Positions 1-8,794 of a stretch of 64,000 nt of DNA are shown here, piece by piece; position 1 is the stretch's first letter, and each line of letters starts with the position of its first letter. The notes beneath the pieces are model-generated. The model saw nothing but the letters and a program-made list of their open reading frames with translations. It made no database searches and was not told the DNA's origin. The DNA is taken from assembly GCA_000434395.1 (NCBI GenBank), contig FR878777.1:26222-90221 (forward strand), written 5' to 3'. This stretch comes from Clostridium sp. CAG:568 (GTDB lineage Bacteria > Bacillota_I > Bacilli_A > RFN20 > CAG-288). Position numbers and translations under genes: made by a program.

Positions 1-2176
1 TGGATTACCTGCTGAACAATATTCTATAAAGAATAACAAACATCCAGGTCCTTTTACCGATATTAATATCGATAATTTTATAAGACAATTGAAGCGTTGT
101 GGTTTTTCATATGATTGGGATCGTGTAATAAAGACATCTGATCCTAAATATTACAAGTTTACCCAATGGATTTTCATTCAATTGTTTAAGAAGAATTTGG
201 CTTATTATGGTGAAAGACCAGTCAATTGGTGTCCTGCTTTAGGAACTGTCTTGGCTAATGAGGAAGTAATAGATGGAAAGAGCGAGAGAGGTGGATACCC
301 TGTCGTTCGTATTCCTATGAAGCAATGGGTCTTGAAAATCACTGCTTATGGTGACAAGCTTTTAGCTGGTTTGGATGATTTGGATTGGCCCAGCTCCACT
401 ATTCAAATGCAAAGAAACTGGATTGGTAAGAGCCAAGGAGTAGAAGTGGATTTCAAGATAGAAAAAACTGATAAAAAATTCTCTGTTTTTACCACTAGAG
501 TAGATACTTTATATGGATGTACTTATGTTGTCTTAGCACCCGAACATCCTTTGGTAAAAGAAATAACTACAAAAGATCAAAAGGAATCGGTTGAAAACTA
601 TATAAATGAATGCCAAAGAAAATCAGATTTGGAAAGAACATCTTTGAATAAAGAAAAGACCGGTGTCTTTACAGGAAGTTATGCCATCAACCCTGTGAAT
701 GGTAAGAAAGTTCCTGTGTATATCGGGGATTATGTTTTAGGGTCTTATGGGTCTGGTGCTGTCATGGCTGTTCCTGCCCATGATGAAAGAGATTATGCTT
801 TCGCTTTGAAGCATAATTTACCTATTATTGAAGTAGTTAAAGGTGGCGATATATCTAAGGCTGCATTCACCGAAGATGGTGTTCATATTAATTCTGGTGT
901 GGCTGATGGAATGATGATCAAAGAAGCTAAAGAAGCTATTGTCAATTTGTTGGTTGAAAAAGAAGCTGGAAGAATTAAGGTAAATTACAAGCTTCGTGAT
1001 TGGATTTTCTCTAGACAACGTTATTGGGGAGAACCTATTCCTGTAGTTCATGAAGATGATGATGAATATAAGATTCATGCCTTGGATTTCAAAAATCTGC
1101 CTTTGGTCTTGCCTGAATTGGATGACTATACTCCGGCTGGGGACGGCAAGCCTCCTCTATCAAAAGCTAAGGAATGGCTTAATGTGGATTGGAATGGAAT
1201 TCCATGCCATAGAGAGACTAATACTATGCCTCAATGGGCAGGATCTTGTTGGTACTATGCAAGATATATCGATCCCACCAATGAAAATGAAATCGGAGAT
1301 CCTAAATTGCTAGAGCATTGGCTACCTGTCGATTTGTATGTAGGTGGGGCAGAACATGCTGTCTTACACTTGTTATACGCAAGATTCTGGCACAGATTCC
1401 TTTATGATATGGGAATTTTCAAGTGCCCTGAACCTTTCAAAAAACTCCGTCACCAAGGTATTATTTTAGGTGCTGATGGTGAAAAGATGAGCAAATCCAG
1501 AGGAAACACAGTATCCCCTGATGAAGTTATAAATGAATATGGTGCTGATGCCTTGAGATTGTACGAATTATTCAAAGGACCATTGGATCAAGGTTTACCT
1601 TGGAATCCTAATGGGCCTAGCGGTGCTAGAAAGTTCATCGAAAGAATTTATAGATTGTATGTCGATGATTCATTGCGCTCTCGTTGGACCAAAGATGATT
1701 ATGCACCTTTGGATACCATTTATAACCAAACAATAGAAAAGGTAACCCATGATTTTGAAGACTTACATTTCAACACTGCTATTGCAAGTTTGATGGTCTT
1801 GGTTAACGAGTTCTATCGTGCTGAAAGACTTCCTGTTTCAATGCTAGAAGGTTTGGCAAAGATGATTGCTCCTATTTGTCCTCATTTAGGTGAAGAGATA
1901 TGGTCATTAATGGGACATAAAGATTTGATAGACTTCGAGGCATGGCCTAAAGCCGATAGCTCTAAGAGCCAAGCAAACGAAGTAATCTATGCTGTTGAAG
2001 TCAACGGTAAGGTCAGAGCCAAGGTTCCTTTTAAGGTAAACGCTACTAAGGAAGAATTAGAAGAATTTAAGAAGTCTTGCTACGAAATAGAAACAGTAAA
2101 GAAGTTTACTGAAGGAAAGACAATCGTAAAGACTATCGTTGTTCCAAACAAGATTGTTAATATTGTCGTTAAATAA
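1..2176 (+). CDS. leuS: leucyl-tRNA synthetase, 5'-truncated by window edge
   Basis: Charges tRNA-Leu with leucine in the cytoplasm. The reading frame is open from base 2, and its first residues (GLPAEQYSIKNNKHPGPF) are the LeuRS segment following the N-terminal HIGH region, so roughly the first 80 residues lie outside the window. An ATG at 89 is internal, not the start. The CP1 editing domain is present (TRVDTLYGCTYVV and AVPAHDERD, whose Asp is the editing residue in the family), and the KMSKS loop (GEKMSKSRGN) is at about 1484-1498. The anticodon-binding and C-terminal domains follow. It is the first gene of a long co-directional run; tex starts 16 bp downstream. Assignment is secure; only the 5' end is missing. 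Confidence 0.97.
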   Translation, partial: GLPAEQYSIKNNKHPGPFTDINIDNFIRQLKRCGFSYDWDRVIKTSDPKYYKFTQWIFIQLFKKNLAYYGERPVNWCPALGTVLANEEVIDGKSERGGYPVVRIPMKQWVLKITAYGDKLLAGLDDLDWPSSTIQMQRNWIGKSQGVEVDFKIEKTDKKFSVFTTRVDTLYGCTYVVLAPEHPLVKEITTKDQKESVENYINECQRKSDLERTSLNKEKTGVFTGSYAINPVNGKKVPVYIGDYVLGSYGSGAVMAVPAHDERDYAFALKHNLPIIEVVKGGDISKAAFTEDGVHINSGVADGMMIKEAKEAIVNLLVEKEAGRIKVNYKLRDWIFSRQRYWGEPIPVVHEDDDEYKIHALDFKNLPLVLPELDDYTPAGDGKPPLSKAKEWLNVDWNGIPCHRETNTMPQWAGSCWYYARYIDPTNENEIGDPKLLEHWLPVDLYVGGAEHAVLHLLYARFWHRFLYDMGIFKCPEPFKKLRHQGIILGADGEKMSKSRGNTVSPDEVINEYGADALRLYELFKGPLDQGLPWNPNGPSGARKFIERIYRLYVDDSLRSRWTKDDYAPLDTIYNQTIEKVTHDFEDLHFNTAIASLMVLVNEFYRAERLPVSMLEGLAKMIAPICPHLGEEIWSLMGHKDLIDFEAWPKADSSKSQANEVIYAVEVNGKVRAKVPFKVNATKEELEEFKKSCYEIETVKKFTEGKTIVKTIVVPNKIVNIVVK

Positions 2177-2192
2177 TTTATAAGGAGGAAGT

Positions 2193-4340
2193 ATGGAAAA
2201 ATCTGAGTATATATCGTCAAAATTAAATATTCCAACTTCTAAAATTGATTCGGCGTTAGATTTGTTTAGTCAAGGAGCTACCGTTCCTTTTGTCGCTCGT
2301 TATCGTAGAGAAGTAACTGGTGGATTGGATGAAAATCAGTTGCGTGGAATCGAGAGCCTTGGAAGTAAGTTTGACGAGTTGTCGGACAGAAAAGAGACTG
2401 TTTTAAATACTATAGAAGGTCTTGGAAAACTTACTCCTGAGCTTAAAGCTAGAATAGATTCATGCGATAATTTGACTGAACTGGAGGATATCTATCGTCC
2501 TTATAAGCCTAAGAGGGAGACTAGAGGATCTAAAGCTGTCAAAGCTGGATTGGAACCTTTGATGAACTTTATTTTAACTTCTCCTGTCGGTGACTTAAAT
2601 GAAGTAGCTAAGAACTATATTTGTGAGAACTATAAGACTGTTGAAGAATGTATTCAAGGTGCTTTGGATATTCTTGCAGAGAGAATTTCCGACAACGAAG
2701 GATATAGAAAATTCATTAAATCTTTGGCTTATAAATCTGGAATATTCGAAATATCCAAAGTTAAAGATAGCGAAGTTTTGACTTATGATAACTATGTTGG
2801 ATTGAGGCTTGGAGTTGCCACAATCAAAGGTCATCAAGTTTTAGCTATATCGAGAGGCGAAAGAGAGAAAGTATTGAAGAAGGTCTTGCTTTTGCCTAAG
2901 ACTGAAATTGTCTCTTATATCTTGGCTCATGAGAAACCTAAGATTTCTAGATATGGTCATTTGATCGAAGTCGCTGTCGAAGATAGCTTTGATAGATTGA
3001 TTCTTCCTTCTGTCACCAATGATGTTTGGGGAGATTTGTTGGATAAAGCTAAAGAGGAAGCTTTGAGTGTCTTTTCAAAGAACTTAAGAGATATTTTGCT
3101 ATTCCCTCCATTGATGGGAAAAACAATTATGGGATTTGATCCTGGATATGCTCATGGATGCAAGATTTGTGTAATATCCTCGAGCAATGACGTTTTAGCT
3201 ACTTCTGTAGTTTATCCTACATTAGGAAAAGGTCAAAGGTATAATGAGGCCTTAAAAATTATTGCTGATTTGATAAGAAAATATAAAGTTCAAGCTATAG
3301 CATTAGGAAATGGAACAGCATCTAGGGAATCGGCTGATTTCTTGAAAGAAGTCATTTCGACCAACGGATTTGATACTCAAGTCATCGTTGTTAGTGAGGC
3401 TGGAGCATCAGTATATTCTGCTACACCATTAGCTGAGAAGGAATTCCCTGACTACGATGTTAATTTGAGATCTTCAGTATCTATTGCTAGAAGATTGGAA
3501 GATCCTTTGGCAGAATTGGTAAAGATTCCTCCTGAAGCAGCTGGTGTTGGTCAATATCAACATGATATGGATCAAAAAGGTTTGAAAGATAACTTGGGAA
3601 AGGTTGTCGAGGATTGTGTCAACTATGTGGGTGTCAATTTAAACACCGCTTCTGTCTCATTGCTTTCCTATGTTTCAGGTGTCTCATCAAAACTCGCTCA
3701 ATCTGTAATCGATTTTAGAACTGCAAATGGTCCTTTTAAGAATAGAGAACAACTTCATAAGGTTAAAGGATTTGGACCTGTTGCATTTAAGAATGCAGCT
3801 GGTTTCTTAAGGGTTAAAGGCGATGAGCCTTTCGATGATACAGGAATTCATCCTGAATCATATGAAATCGCTAGACATATCGTTTCATTATATGGAATCG
3901 ATTCTGTTGATAAAGCTCAAGAATTTATTAAGAATAATAATGAAAGCAAATTTATAGAAGTTGCTGGAAATGTTGGATCTGATCCATATACTGTAAAGCT
4001 TGTAATCGAGGAATTGTCTAAACCTGGAAGAGATCCCAGAGGTAATTTCAAGACTGCAAAATTATCTAATGCGGTGCATTCCATCGAAGATTTGAAGGTC
4101 GGAATGGTGTTGGAAGGAACTGTTAGAAACATAGCTGATTTCGGTGCTTTTGTCGATTTGGGTGTTCATAAGGATGGCTTAGTTCATGTCTCTGAAATTG
4201 CCAATAGAAGAATATCTAAGCCTTCTGATGTCCTTCATGTCGGTCAAGTTGTCAAAGTGGAAGTCTTAGAAGTCGATGTTAAAAGACAACGTATATCTTT
4301 GTCTATTAAGAAGGCATTGGATAAGGAAACTAATGTATGA
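2193..4340 (+). CDS. tex: Tex-family S1 RNA-binding protein
   Basis: A 715-residue Tex protein, the usual family length. In order it shows the N-terminal helical Tex region (VPFVARYRREVTGGLDENQL), a YqgF/RNase H-like fold from about residue 315 (MGFDPGYAHGCKICVI), helix-hairpin-helix repeats at about 490-560 (VKGFGPVAFKNAAGFLRV), and a C-terminal S1 domain at about 637-705 (GTVRNIADFGAFVDLGVHKDG). Tex proteins bind nucleic acids and are linked to transcription and RNA handling; the exact role in this lineage is unknown. A strong ribosome site (AAGGAGGAAG) precedes the ATG. The TGA stop overlaps the next start as ATGA, which indicates translational coupling and shows TGA is a stop here. Confidence 0.95.
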   Translation: MEKSEYISSKLNIPTSKIDSALDLFSQGATVPFVARYRREVTGGLDENQLRGIESLGSKFDELSDRKETVLNTIEGLGKLTPELKARIDSCDNLTELEDIYRPYKPKRETRGSKAVKAGLEPLMNFILTSPVGDLNEVAKNYICENYKTVEECIQGALDILAERISDNEGYRKFIKSLAYKSGIFEISKVKDSEVLTYDNYVGLRLGVATIKGHQVLAISRGEREKVLKKVLLLPKTEIVSYILAHEKPKISRYGHLIEVAVEDSFDRLILPSVTNDVWGDLLDKAKEEALSVFSKNLRDILLFPPLMGKTIMGFDPGYAHGCKICVISSSNDVLATSVVYPTLGKGQRYNEALKIIADLIRKYKVQAIALGNGTASRESADFLKEVISTNGFDTQVIVVSEAGASVYSATPLAEKEFPDYDVNLRSSVSIARRLEDPLAELVKIPPEAAGVGQYQHDMDQKGLKDNLGKVVEDCVNYVGVNLNTASVSLLSYVSGVSSKLAQSVIDFRTANGPFKNREQLHKVKGFGPVAFKNAAGFLRVKGDEPFDDTGIHPESYEIARHIVSLYGIDSVDKAQEFIKNNNESKFIEVAGNVGSDPYTVKLVIEELSKPGRDPRGNFKTAKLSNAVHSIEDLKVGMVLEGTVRNIADFGAFVDLGVHKDGLVHVSEIANRRISKPSDVLHVGQVVKVEVLEVDVKRQRISLSIKKALDKETNV

Positions 4341-4672
4341 ACTCTAAATTAGGTTTATATATGGTTGTTAGTGATGATGGAAGGAACAAGGTTCTCGTAA
4401 AGACTACTGTTTTTATTGATTTGGTAAAATGTGCTTTGAGACAAGTGCAAGATAAAAATCCCGATTCCAATATGTTCTTCTCATTTTCTGATGATGATGT
4501 GACATTGCAAAAAGACAATAATACGTTTGTCGCCAAAGTGTTTTTGATTTATTCTTCTAATTCAAATGAGATGGAAATTGGTAATAAGGTATTGGTCGAG
4601 TTTAAAGACGCAATAAAGGCTTGTATGCCTGATATCTCTTTCAGAATTGAAATATCTGGAAAGACAATCTAA
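4337..4672 (+). CDS. divergent Asp23/YqhY-like protein
   Basis: A 111-residue protein overlapping the tex stop by four bases (ATGA). Length and secondary-structure pattern fit the Asp23/Gls24 (DUF322) family: a helix near the N-terminus (TTVFIDLVKCALRQV), then a beta strand, a second helix (GNKVLVEFKDAIKACM) and a final strand (ISFRIEISGK). The position immediately before nusB is that of yqhY in Bacilli, whose product is a member of this family. Sequence similarity is weak, without the usual EIAPEVI start, so the call rests on context plus fold pattern. No signal peptide or membrane segment is visible. Confidence 0.5.
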   Translation: MNSKLGLYMVVSDDGRNKVLVKTTVFIDLVKCALRQVQDKNPDSNMFFSFSDDDVTLQKDNNTFVAKVFLIYSSNSNEMEIGNKVLVEFKDAIKACMPDISFRIEISGKTI

Positions 4673-4695
4673 AAATTAAGTAGTTTGTGATAATA

Positions 4696-4713
4696 TATAT
4701 AAGCTTTTTTAAG
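4696..4713 (+). promoter_or_regulatory. possible extended -10 promoter for nusB cluster
   Basis: The 57-bp gap between the YqhY-like gene and nusB contains TGTGATAAT, which reads as an extended -10 (TG-n-GATAAT), with no good -35 at the right distance. It could give the nusB-xseA-xseB-dxs run its own start. Weak evidence. Confidence 0.3.
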
Positions 4714-4729
4714 GGGGACGAGTTTTATT

Positions 4730-5359
4730 ATGTTCATGACAAGGCGAACTATCAGAGAGAAGACTGTATTTAGTGTATATGATGCATTGATTTATGAATC
4801 ACTTCATATGGATTTTGATGCAAAGATGATACTTTGTGGAGCTTTTATGTGCAAATTTAAAGATATTGATCCTGTCTATGTAGATGTCTTTGCTAAAGCT
4901 CTTCTCAATCAAGATGAAATAAAAAATCGTGTCAATGAATACCTTATAAATTGGTCTTTTGATCGTCTCTCATGGATCAGCAAAGCCATTTTTATGGTTT
5001 CATATTCAGAAACTGTGTTGGTCAAAGCTGTTCCTCTTGAAATATCGATAAATGAAGCGATTGAGATTGCTAGAAAATATGTTGATGATGCTGAAACCAA
5101 ATATTTAAATGCAGTTTTAAACAAAGTGTTGCACAATGCTTTAGGTGATGTTATAGACAACGAGAAAGTCGAAGTGGATGTCAAAGAGATGGAAGTCCCT
5201 TCCGAAAACGAGATTGAAAAAATAGTGAATGAAGCTATCGATGTTCAAAAAGAACCTCTCGGTGGATTAAAAGCTCCTTTTGAAGCTGAAAAGAGCAAAT
5301 ACATAAATACTTCTGATGCCGATATAAAAGATGATGGCAAAGAAGGTGAGGATAAGTGA
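4730..5359 (+). CDS. nusB: NusB antitermination factor with acidic C-terminal tail
   Basis: NusB binds the boxA element of rRNA leaders together with S10 (NusE). The NusB fold covers about residues 3-145 (TRRTIREKTVFSVYDALIYE; WISKAIFMVSYSETVL; SINEAIEIARKYVDDAETKY; LNAVLNKVL). Most NusB proteins end there; this one continues with roughly 60 extra residues rich in Glu, Asp and Lys, predicted disordered, with no recognisable motif. The ribosome site is AAGGGGGACG. The gene overlaps xseA: the GTG start of xseA lies within AAGTGA, sharing bases with the nusB TGA stop, so the two are translationally coupled. Confidence 0.9.
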   Translation: MFMTRRTIREKTVFSVYDALIYESLHMDFDAKMILCGAFMCKFKDIDPVYVDVFAKALLNQDEIKNRVNEYLINWSFDRLSWISKAIFMVSYSETVLVKAVPLEISINEAIEIARKYVDDAETKYLNAVLNKVLHNALGDVIDNEKVEVDVKEMEVPSENEIEKIVNEAIDVQKEPLGGLKAPFEAEKSKYINTSDADIKDDGKEGEDK

Positions 5360-6657
5360 ACTATTATCCCGAACAAATAAGAGTCTTTACTGTCGGTGAG
5401 CTTTGCTCAATATTAAAAGAGACTTTTGATGAGCCTCAATTTAAAGGCCTATACGTGGATGCTGAGATTGAAAGCAAAAACATTAGAAATGGTCATGTTT
5501 ATTTAGGTCTTAGAGATTCAACTACTTCATCGTTGAGGCAGGCAAAGATTCAAGGAATTATCTGGGCTAGCACTGCAGCTAAGATGACAGTTAAATATCA
5601 AGTCGGAGATGTTATTAGGATTAGGGCTGGTTTAAATTTCTATGAAGGTAATTCTTCTATTTCTTTGATAATTTCTTCTTTGGAAGTGTTAAAGAGTAAA
5701 GAAGGTATTAACTTATTGAAGAAGAAACAGCTTTTGGAAAGACTATATAAGGCTGGTTTTTTAGATGAAGAAAGGAAAAGACCTATTCCTCGTTTTGTAA
5801 AAAGACTCGCGATAATCTCTTCATCCGAAGCTGCCGGATACAAAGATATTTTGAACACACTGTCTAAAAGATACCCAACCGAGGATACGAAACTATTTGG
5901 TGCTATTGTTCAAGGTGCTTCTGCCCCTGATTCTATATGTACAGCTTTTAAAGAAGCTTTTGCTTTTAAACCTGATGTAATTATTCTTGCCAGAGGTGGA
6001 GGAAGTAAAGGCGATTTGGCTTGTTTCGATGAAGAAAAGGTTGTCGCTATGATTGTTAAAAGCCCATGTCCTGTGATAACCGCAATCGGTCATACTATTG
6101 ATGTCTCTGTATGTGATAGAGTTGCCGACATGACTGCCATAACACCTACGGATGCTGCAAATCTAATAAATCCAAGCATTAAAGAATTGTCCAGCGATTA
6201 TGAAAGATATAAAAACGCATTGGTGGATAAACTAAATAGTTTGATAAACAATGAAAGACTGTTTTTGAGTGAATGTGAAAGAAAATTAATTTCTTTAGCT
6301 CCTAAAGAAAAGCTAAAGAACATGGAATTAAAATATACAAAATATAAAAGCAATCTTGAATCTCTGTTGAATCAAAGCTTATTAAAAGCTCATAATAATC
6401 TAAGTTTGTATGATAAGCAACTTATTACTTTGATAAAAAATGACTATACAAAAGCTTATCAAAAATATCTTAATTATAGTTCGATGATTGAAGCTACCAG
6501 CGTTTATAAAACTTTGAAAAGAGGATTTGCGTTTGTTTCTTATAATGGCCATTCAGTAAAATCTATTAAAGATGTTAAAATAGGGGATATAGTTGAGACA
6601 GCATTGGCTGATGGAAAGATCACTTCCAAGATTGAAAAAGTGAAAGAAGGAAATTGA
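5356..6657 (+). CDS. xseA: exodeoxyribonuclease VII large subunit
   Basis: Large subunit of exonuclease VII, which degrades single-stranded DNA to oligonucleotides. The N-terminal OB-fold (about 1-100) binds ssDNA. The catalytic core carries the family signatures ARGGGSKGDLACFDEEKV and ITAIGHTIDVSVCDRVADM, followed by PTDAANLI. A long helical coiled-coil region at about 265-385 would assemble with XseB. The start is GTG at 5356, chosen because it overlaps the nusB stop and gives the normal N-terminus (YYPEQIRVFTVGELCSILK). xseB begins 1 bp after the TGA stop. Confidence 0.95.
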   Translation: MNYYPEQIRVFTVGELCSILKETFDEPQFKGLYVDAEIESKNIRNGHVYLGLRDSTTSSLRQAKIQGIIWASTAAKMTVKYQVGDVIRIRAGLNFYEGNSSISLIISSLEVLKSKEGINLLKKKQLLERLYKAGFLDEERKRPIPRFVKRLAIISSSEAAGYKDILNTLSKRYPTEDTKLFGAIVQGASAPDSICTAFKEAFAFKPDVIILARGGGSKGDLACFDEEKVVAMIVKSPCPVITAIGHTIDVSVCDRVADMTAITPTDAANLINPSIKELSSDYERYKNALVDKLNSLINNERLFLSECERKLISLAPKEKLKNMELKYTKYKSNLESLLNQSLLKAHNNLSLYDKQLITLIKNDYTKAYQKYLNYSSMIEATSVYKTLKRGFAFVSYNGHSVKSIKDVKIGDIVETALADGKITSKIEKVKEGN

Positions 6658-6658
6658 T

Positions 6659-6886
6659 ATGGAAAAGAAAATTGATTATTCAAAAATGTCTTATCAAGAA
6701 TTGGAAAATGAGATAAATCAGATTTTATCTAATCTTCAGGATGATGGTTTATCTTTGGATGAGCAAATTAAAATCGGAGAAAAAGGACAAAAAGTCCTGG
6801 CTGAGATGGGTAAAAGACTCGATGCATTGAAAGAAAAAGTCGATAAGATTTCTTCATCATCGACCAAAGGATCAGACGAGGAATAA
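6659..6886 (+). CDS. xseB: exodeoxyribonuclease VII small subunit
   Basis: A 75-residue helical protein with the XseB pattern (MSYQELENEINQILSNLQDDGLSL, shown in parts: YQELENEINQIL, LSLDEQIKIGEKGQ, LDALKEKVDKI). Several copies bind the XseA coiled-coil to form active exonuclease VII. It lies 1 bp after xseA, and its TAA overlaps the dxs ATG by one base. The tail is short, Ser-rich and acidic. Confidence 0.93.
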   Translation: MEKKIDYSKMSYQELENEINQILSNLQDDGLSLDEQIKIGEKGQKVLAEMGKRLDALKEKVDKISSSSTKGSDEE

Positions 6887-8760
6887 TGGCTAAAATAGAC
6901 AAGGAAAAATCAAAGGAAGCTTTATCAAATCCTAGTTTTTCTAATGTCAAAAATTTGAATTATAAAGATTGCAAGATACTTTGCCATGACTTAAGAAATA
7001 AAATAATAGATGTTGTATCAAAAAATGGCGGGCATCTGTCTAGTAATCTTGGAATGGTCGAAATAACTGTCTCACTGCTCCGTAATTTCGATGCTTTGAA
7101 TGATGATTTGATATTTGATACAGGACATCAAAGCTACACATATAAAATTTTGACTGGTAGGGATATATCTAATATAAGAGAAGATGGTGGAATAGCACCC
7201 TTTTTAGATAAGGATGAAAGCAACTTTGATAAAGTTTCAACGGGTCATTCGGGATCATCCCTTTCTATCGCTTATGGAATGGAAAAGGCAAAACAATTGG
7301 ATGATGTAAATAGTTTTACTGTGGCTATAATTGGGGATGGAGCTTTAGAATCAGGCTTATCTTTTGAAGCATTGAATAATATTGGCGCTGATCCTAATTC
7401 CAGGATGATCATCGTTTTTAACGATAACGGAATGTCTATTCAACAAGCTAAAGGTGCTTTAGCAAAATGGTCTAGTAAGATTAGAAACTCATTATTTTAT
7501 GGAAGAGGCGCCGAGCTTTTTTATAATTTGTTTGGAAAAAACAAGATTACAAGATGGATCTATACTTGTTTTAAAAAGATGAAGGATTCTTTTAAACAAA
7601 GTCTTTTAGGATCTAATATTTTTGAGAATCTTGGATTTTCTTATATCGGTCCTATCGATGGAAATGACGTGAAGAAAGTCGATCATGCTTTTAAAAGAGC
7701 TAAACTCAATAAAAGAGGTCCGATAGTAATTCATATGCTTACTAGAAAAGGATTGGGTTATGAACCGGCTTTAGACGATTCTAATGGACTCTATCATGGT
7801 GTTGGACCATTTGATTACTATTCTGGTAAATTTCTGGATAAATCAGACACAATTACATATTCTAAAGTGTTAGCTTCTTCTATAGATAAAAGGCTTGAAA
7901 TTGACAAAAAAGCTGTTGTTATAGATCCTGCGATGGTTGTCGGATCAAATTTACAAAATGTATTCAATAAATATCAAAATCGATGCTTTGATGTTGGAAT
8001 CTCTGAAGAACACGCGATGACATTTGCTGGTGGCTTGAGTTTAAAAGGGACACATCCGATTGTAATTGAGTATTCGACATTCCAACAACGTGCATATGAT
8101 GAGATTCTCGAAGATATTGCAAGACAAAAAACATCTGTATTGTGTATTGTAGAACGTGCGGGATTGAACGGTGGCGATGGTTCATCTCATCATGGAATCT
8201 ATGATGTATCGATGATTAATTCGATTCCTAATTGCAGGTGTTATATGCCCTATTTTGGAAAACAATTCAGAAATTTTGTTGTAGGATATGAATTCAATGA
8301 CAATGGTCCGATATTTGTAAGGATTGCTAAAGAAAAAGCTTTTGATTTAGATAATAATTCCAAATTTTATAAACCTTTAGAGACTGGTTTAATCATTGAA
8401 GAAAGAAAATCTGATGTATTGATTCTTGGAATAGGTCCTAAAGGCTTTGAATTGATAAATCAATTTGACAGATTTGATATCGGAATGATAACTGATTTAT
8501 TGGCTGGATTTAATATTGATAAATTGATGAATTATAAGAAGATATTTATCTATGATCCCTATGGGATTGAAGATGGAACTTGCCAGATTTTGAATAGTAA
8601 ATTGTTTAAGAGCGGTTATCAAGGTGAAGTGATTTCCTTTGCTCTTAAGAAGGAATTCATCACGTTTGGAACAAACAAAAAGTTATATGAAGATTTAAAA
8701 TTGGATGTAGAATCGGTAAAAAGACAAATTTTATCTGTAATTGATATAAAATCATCCTAA
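6886..8760 (+). CDS. dxs: 1-deoxy-D-xylulose-5-phosphate synthase
   Basis: Thiamine-diphosphate enzyme joining pyruvate and glyceraldehyde 3-phosphate, the first step of the MEP isoprenoid pathway; ispG and ispH of the same route lie at 25.6 and 35.3 kb. Visible motifs: GGHLSSNLGMVE, DTGHQSYTYKILTGR, GHSGSSLSIAYG, the cofactor motif GDGALESGLSFEALNN ending in IVFNDNGMSI, the catalytic-Glu block DVGISEEHAMTFAGG, and ERAGLNGGDGSSHHGIYD. At 624 residues it is normal length. It is encoded between xseB and recN, but the ispA, yqxC and argR genes usual in this cluster in Bacilli are missing. Confidence 0.95.
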   Translation: MAKIDKEKSKEALSNPSFSNVKNLNYKDCKILCHDLRNKIIDVVSKNGGHLSSNLGMVEITVSLLRNFDALNDDLIFDTGHQSYTYKILTGRDISNIREDGGIAPFLDKDESNFDKVSTGHSGSSLSIAYGMEKAKQLDDVNSFTVAIIGDGALESGLSFEALNNIGADPNSRMIIVFNDNGMSIQQAKGALAKWSSKIRNSLFYGRGAELFYNLFGKNKITRWIYTCFKKMKDSFKQSLLGSNIFENLGFSYIGPIDGNDVKKVDHAFKRAKLNKRGPIVIHMLTRKGLGYEPALDDSNGLYHGVGPFDYYSGKFLDKSDTITYSKVLASSIDKRLEIDKKAVVIDPAMVVGSNLQNVFNKYQNRCFDVGISEEHAMTFAGGLSLKGTHPIVIEYSTFQQRAYDEILEDIARQKTSVLCIVERAGLNGGDGSSHHGIYDVSMINSIPNCRCYMPYFGKQFRNFVVGYEFNDNGPIFVRIAKEKAFDLDNNSKFYKPLETGLIIEERKSDVLILGIGPKGFELINQFDRFDIGMITDLLAGFNIDKLMNYKKIFIYDPYGIEDGTCQILNSKLFKSGYQGEVISFALKKEFITFGTNKKLYEDLKLDVESVKRQILSVIDIKSS

Positions 8761-8794
8761 AAGGCTTATATTCATTATAAGGAGATGAAAAGAT

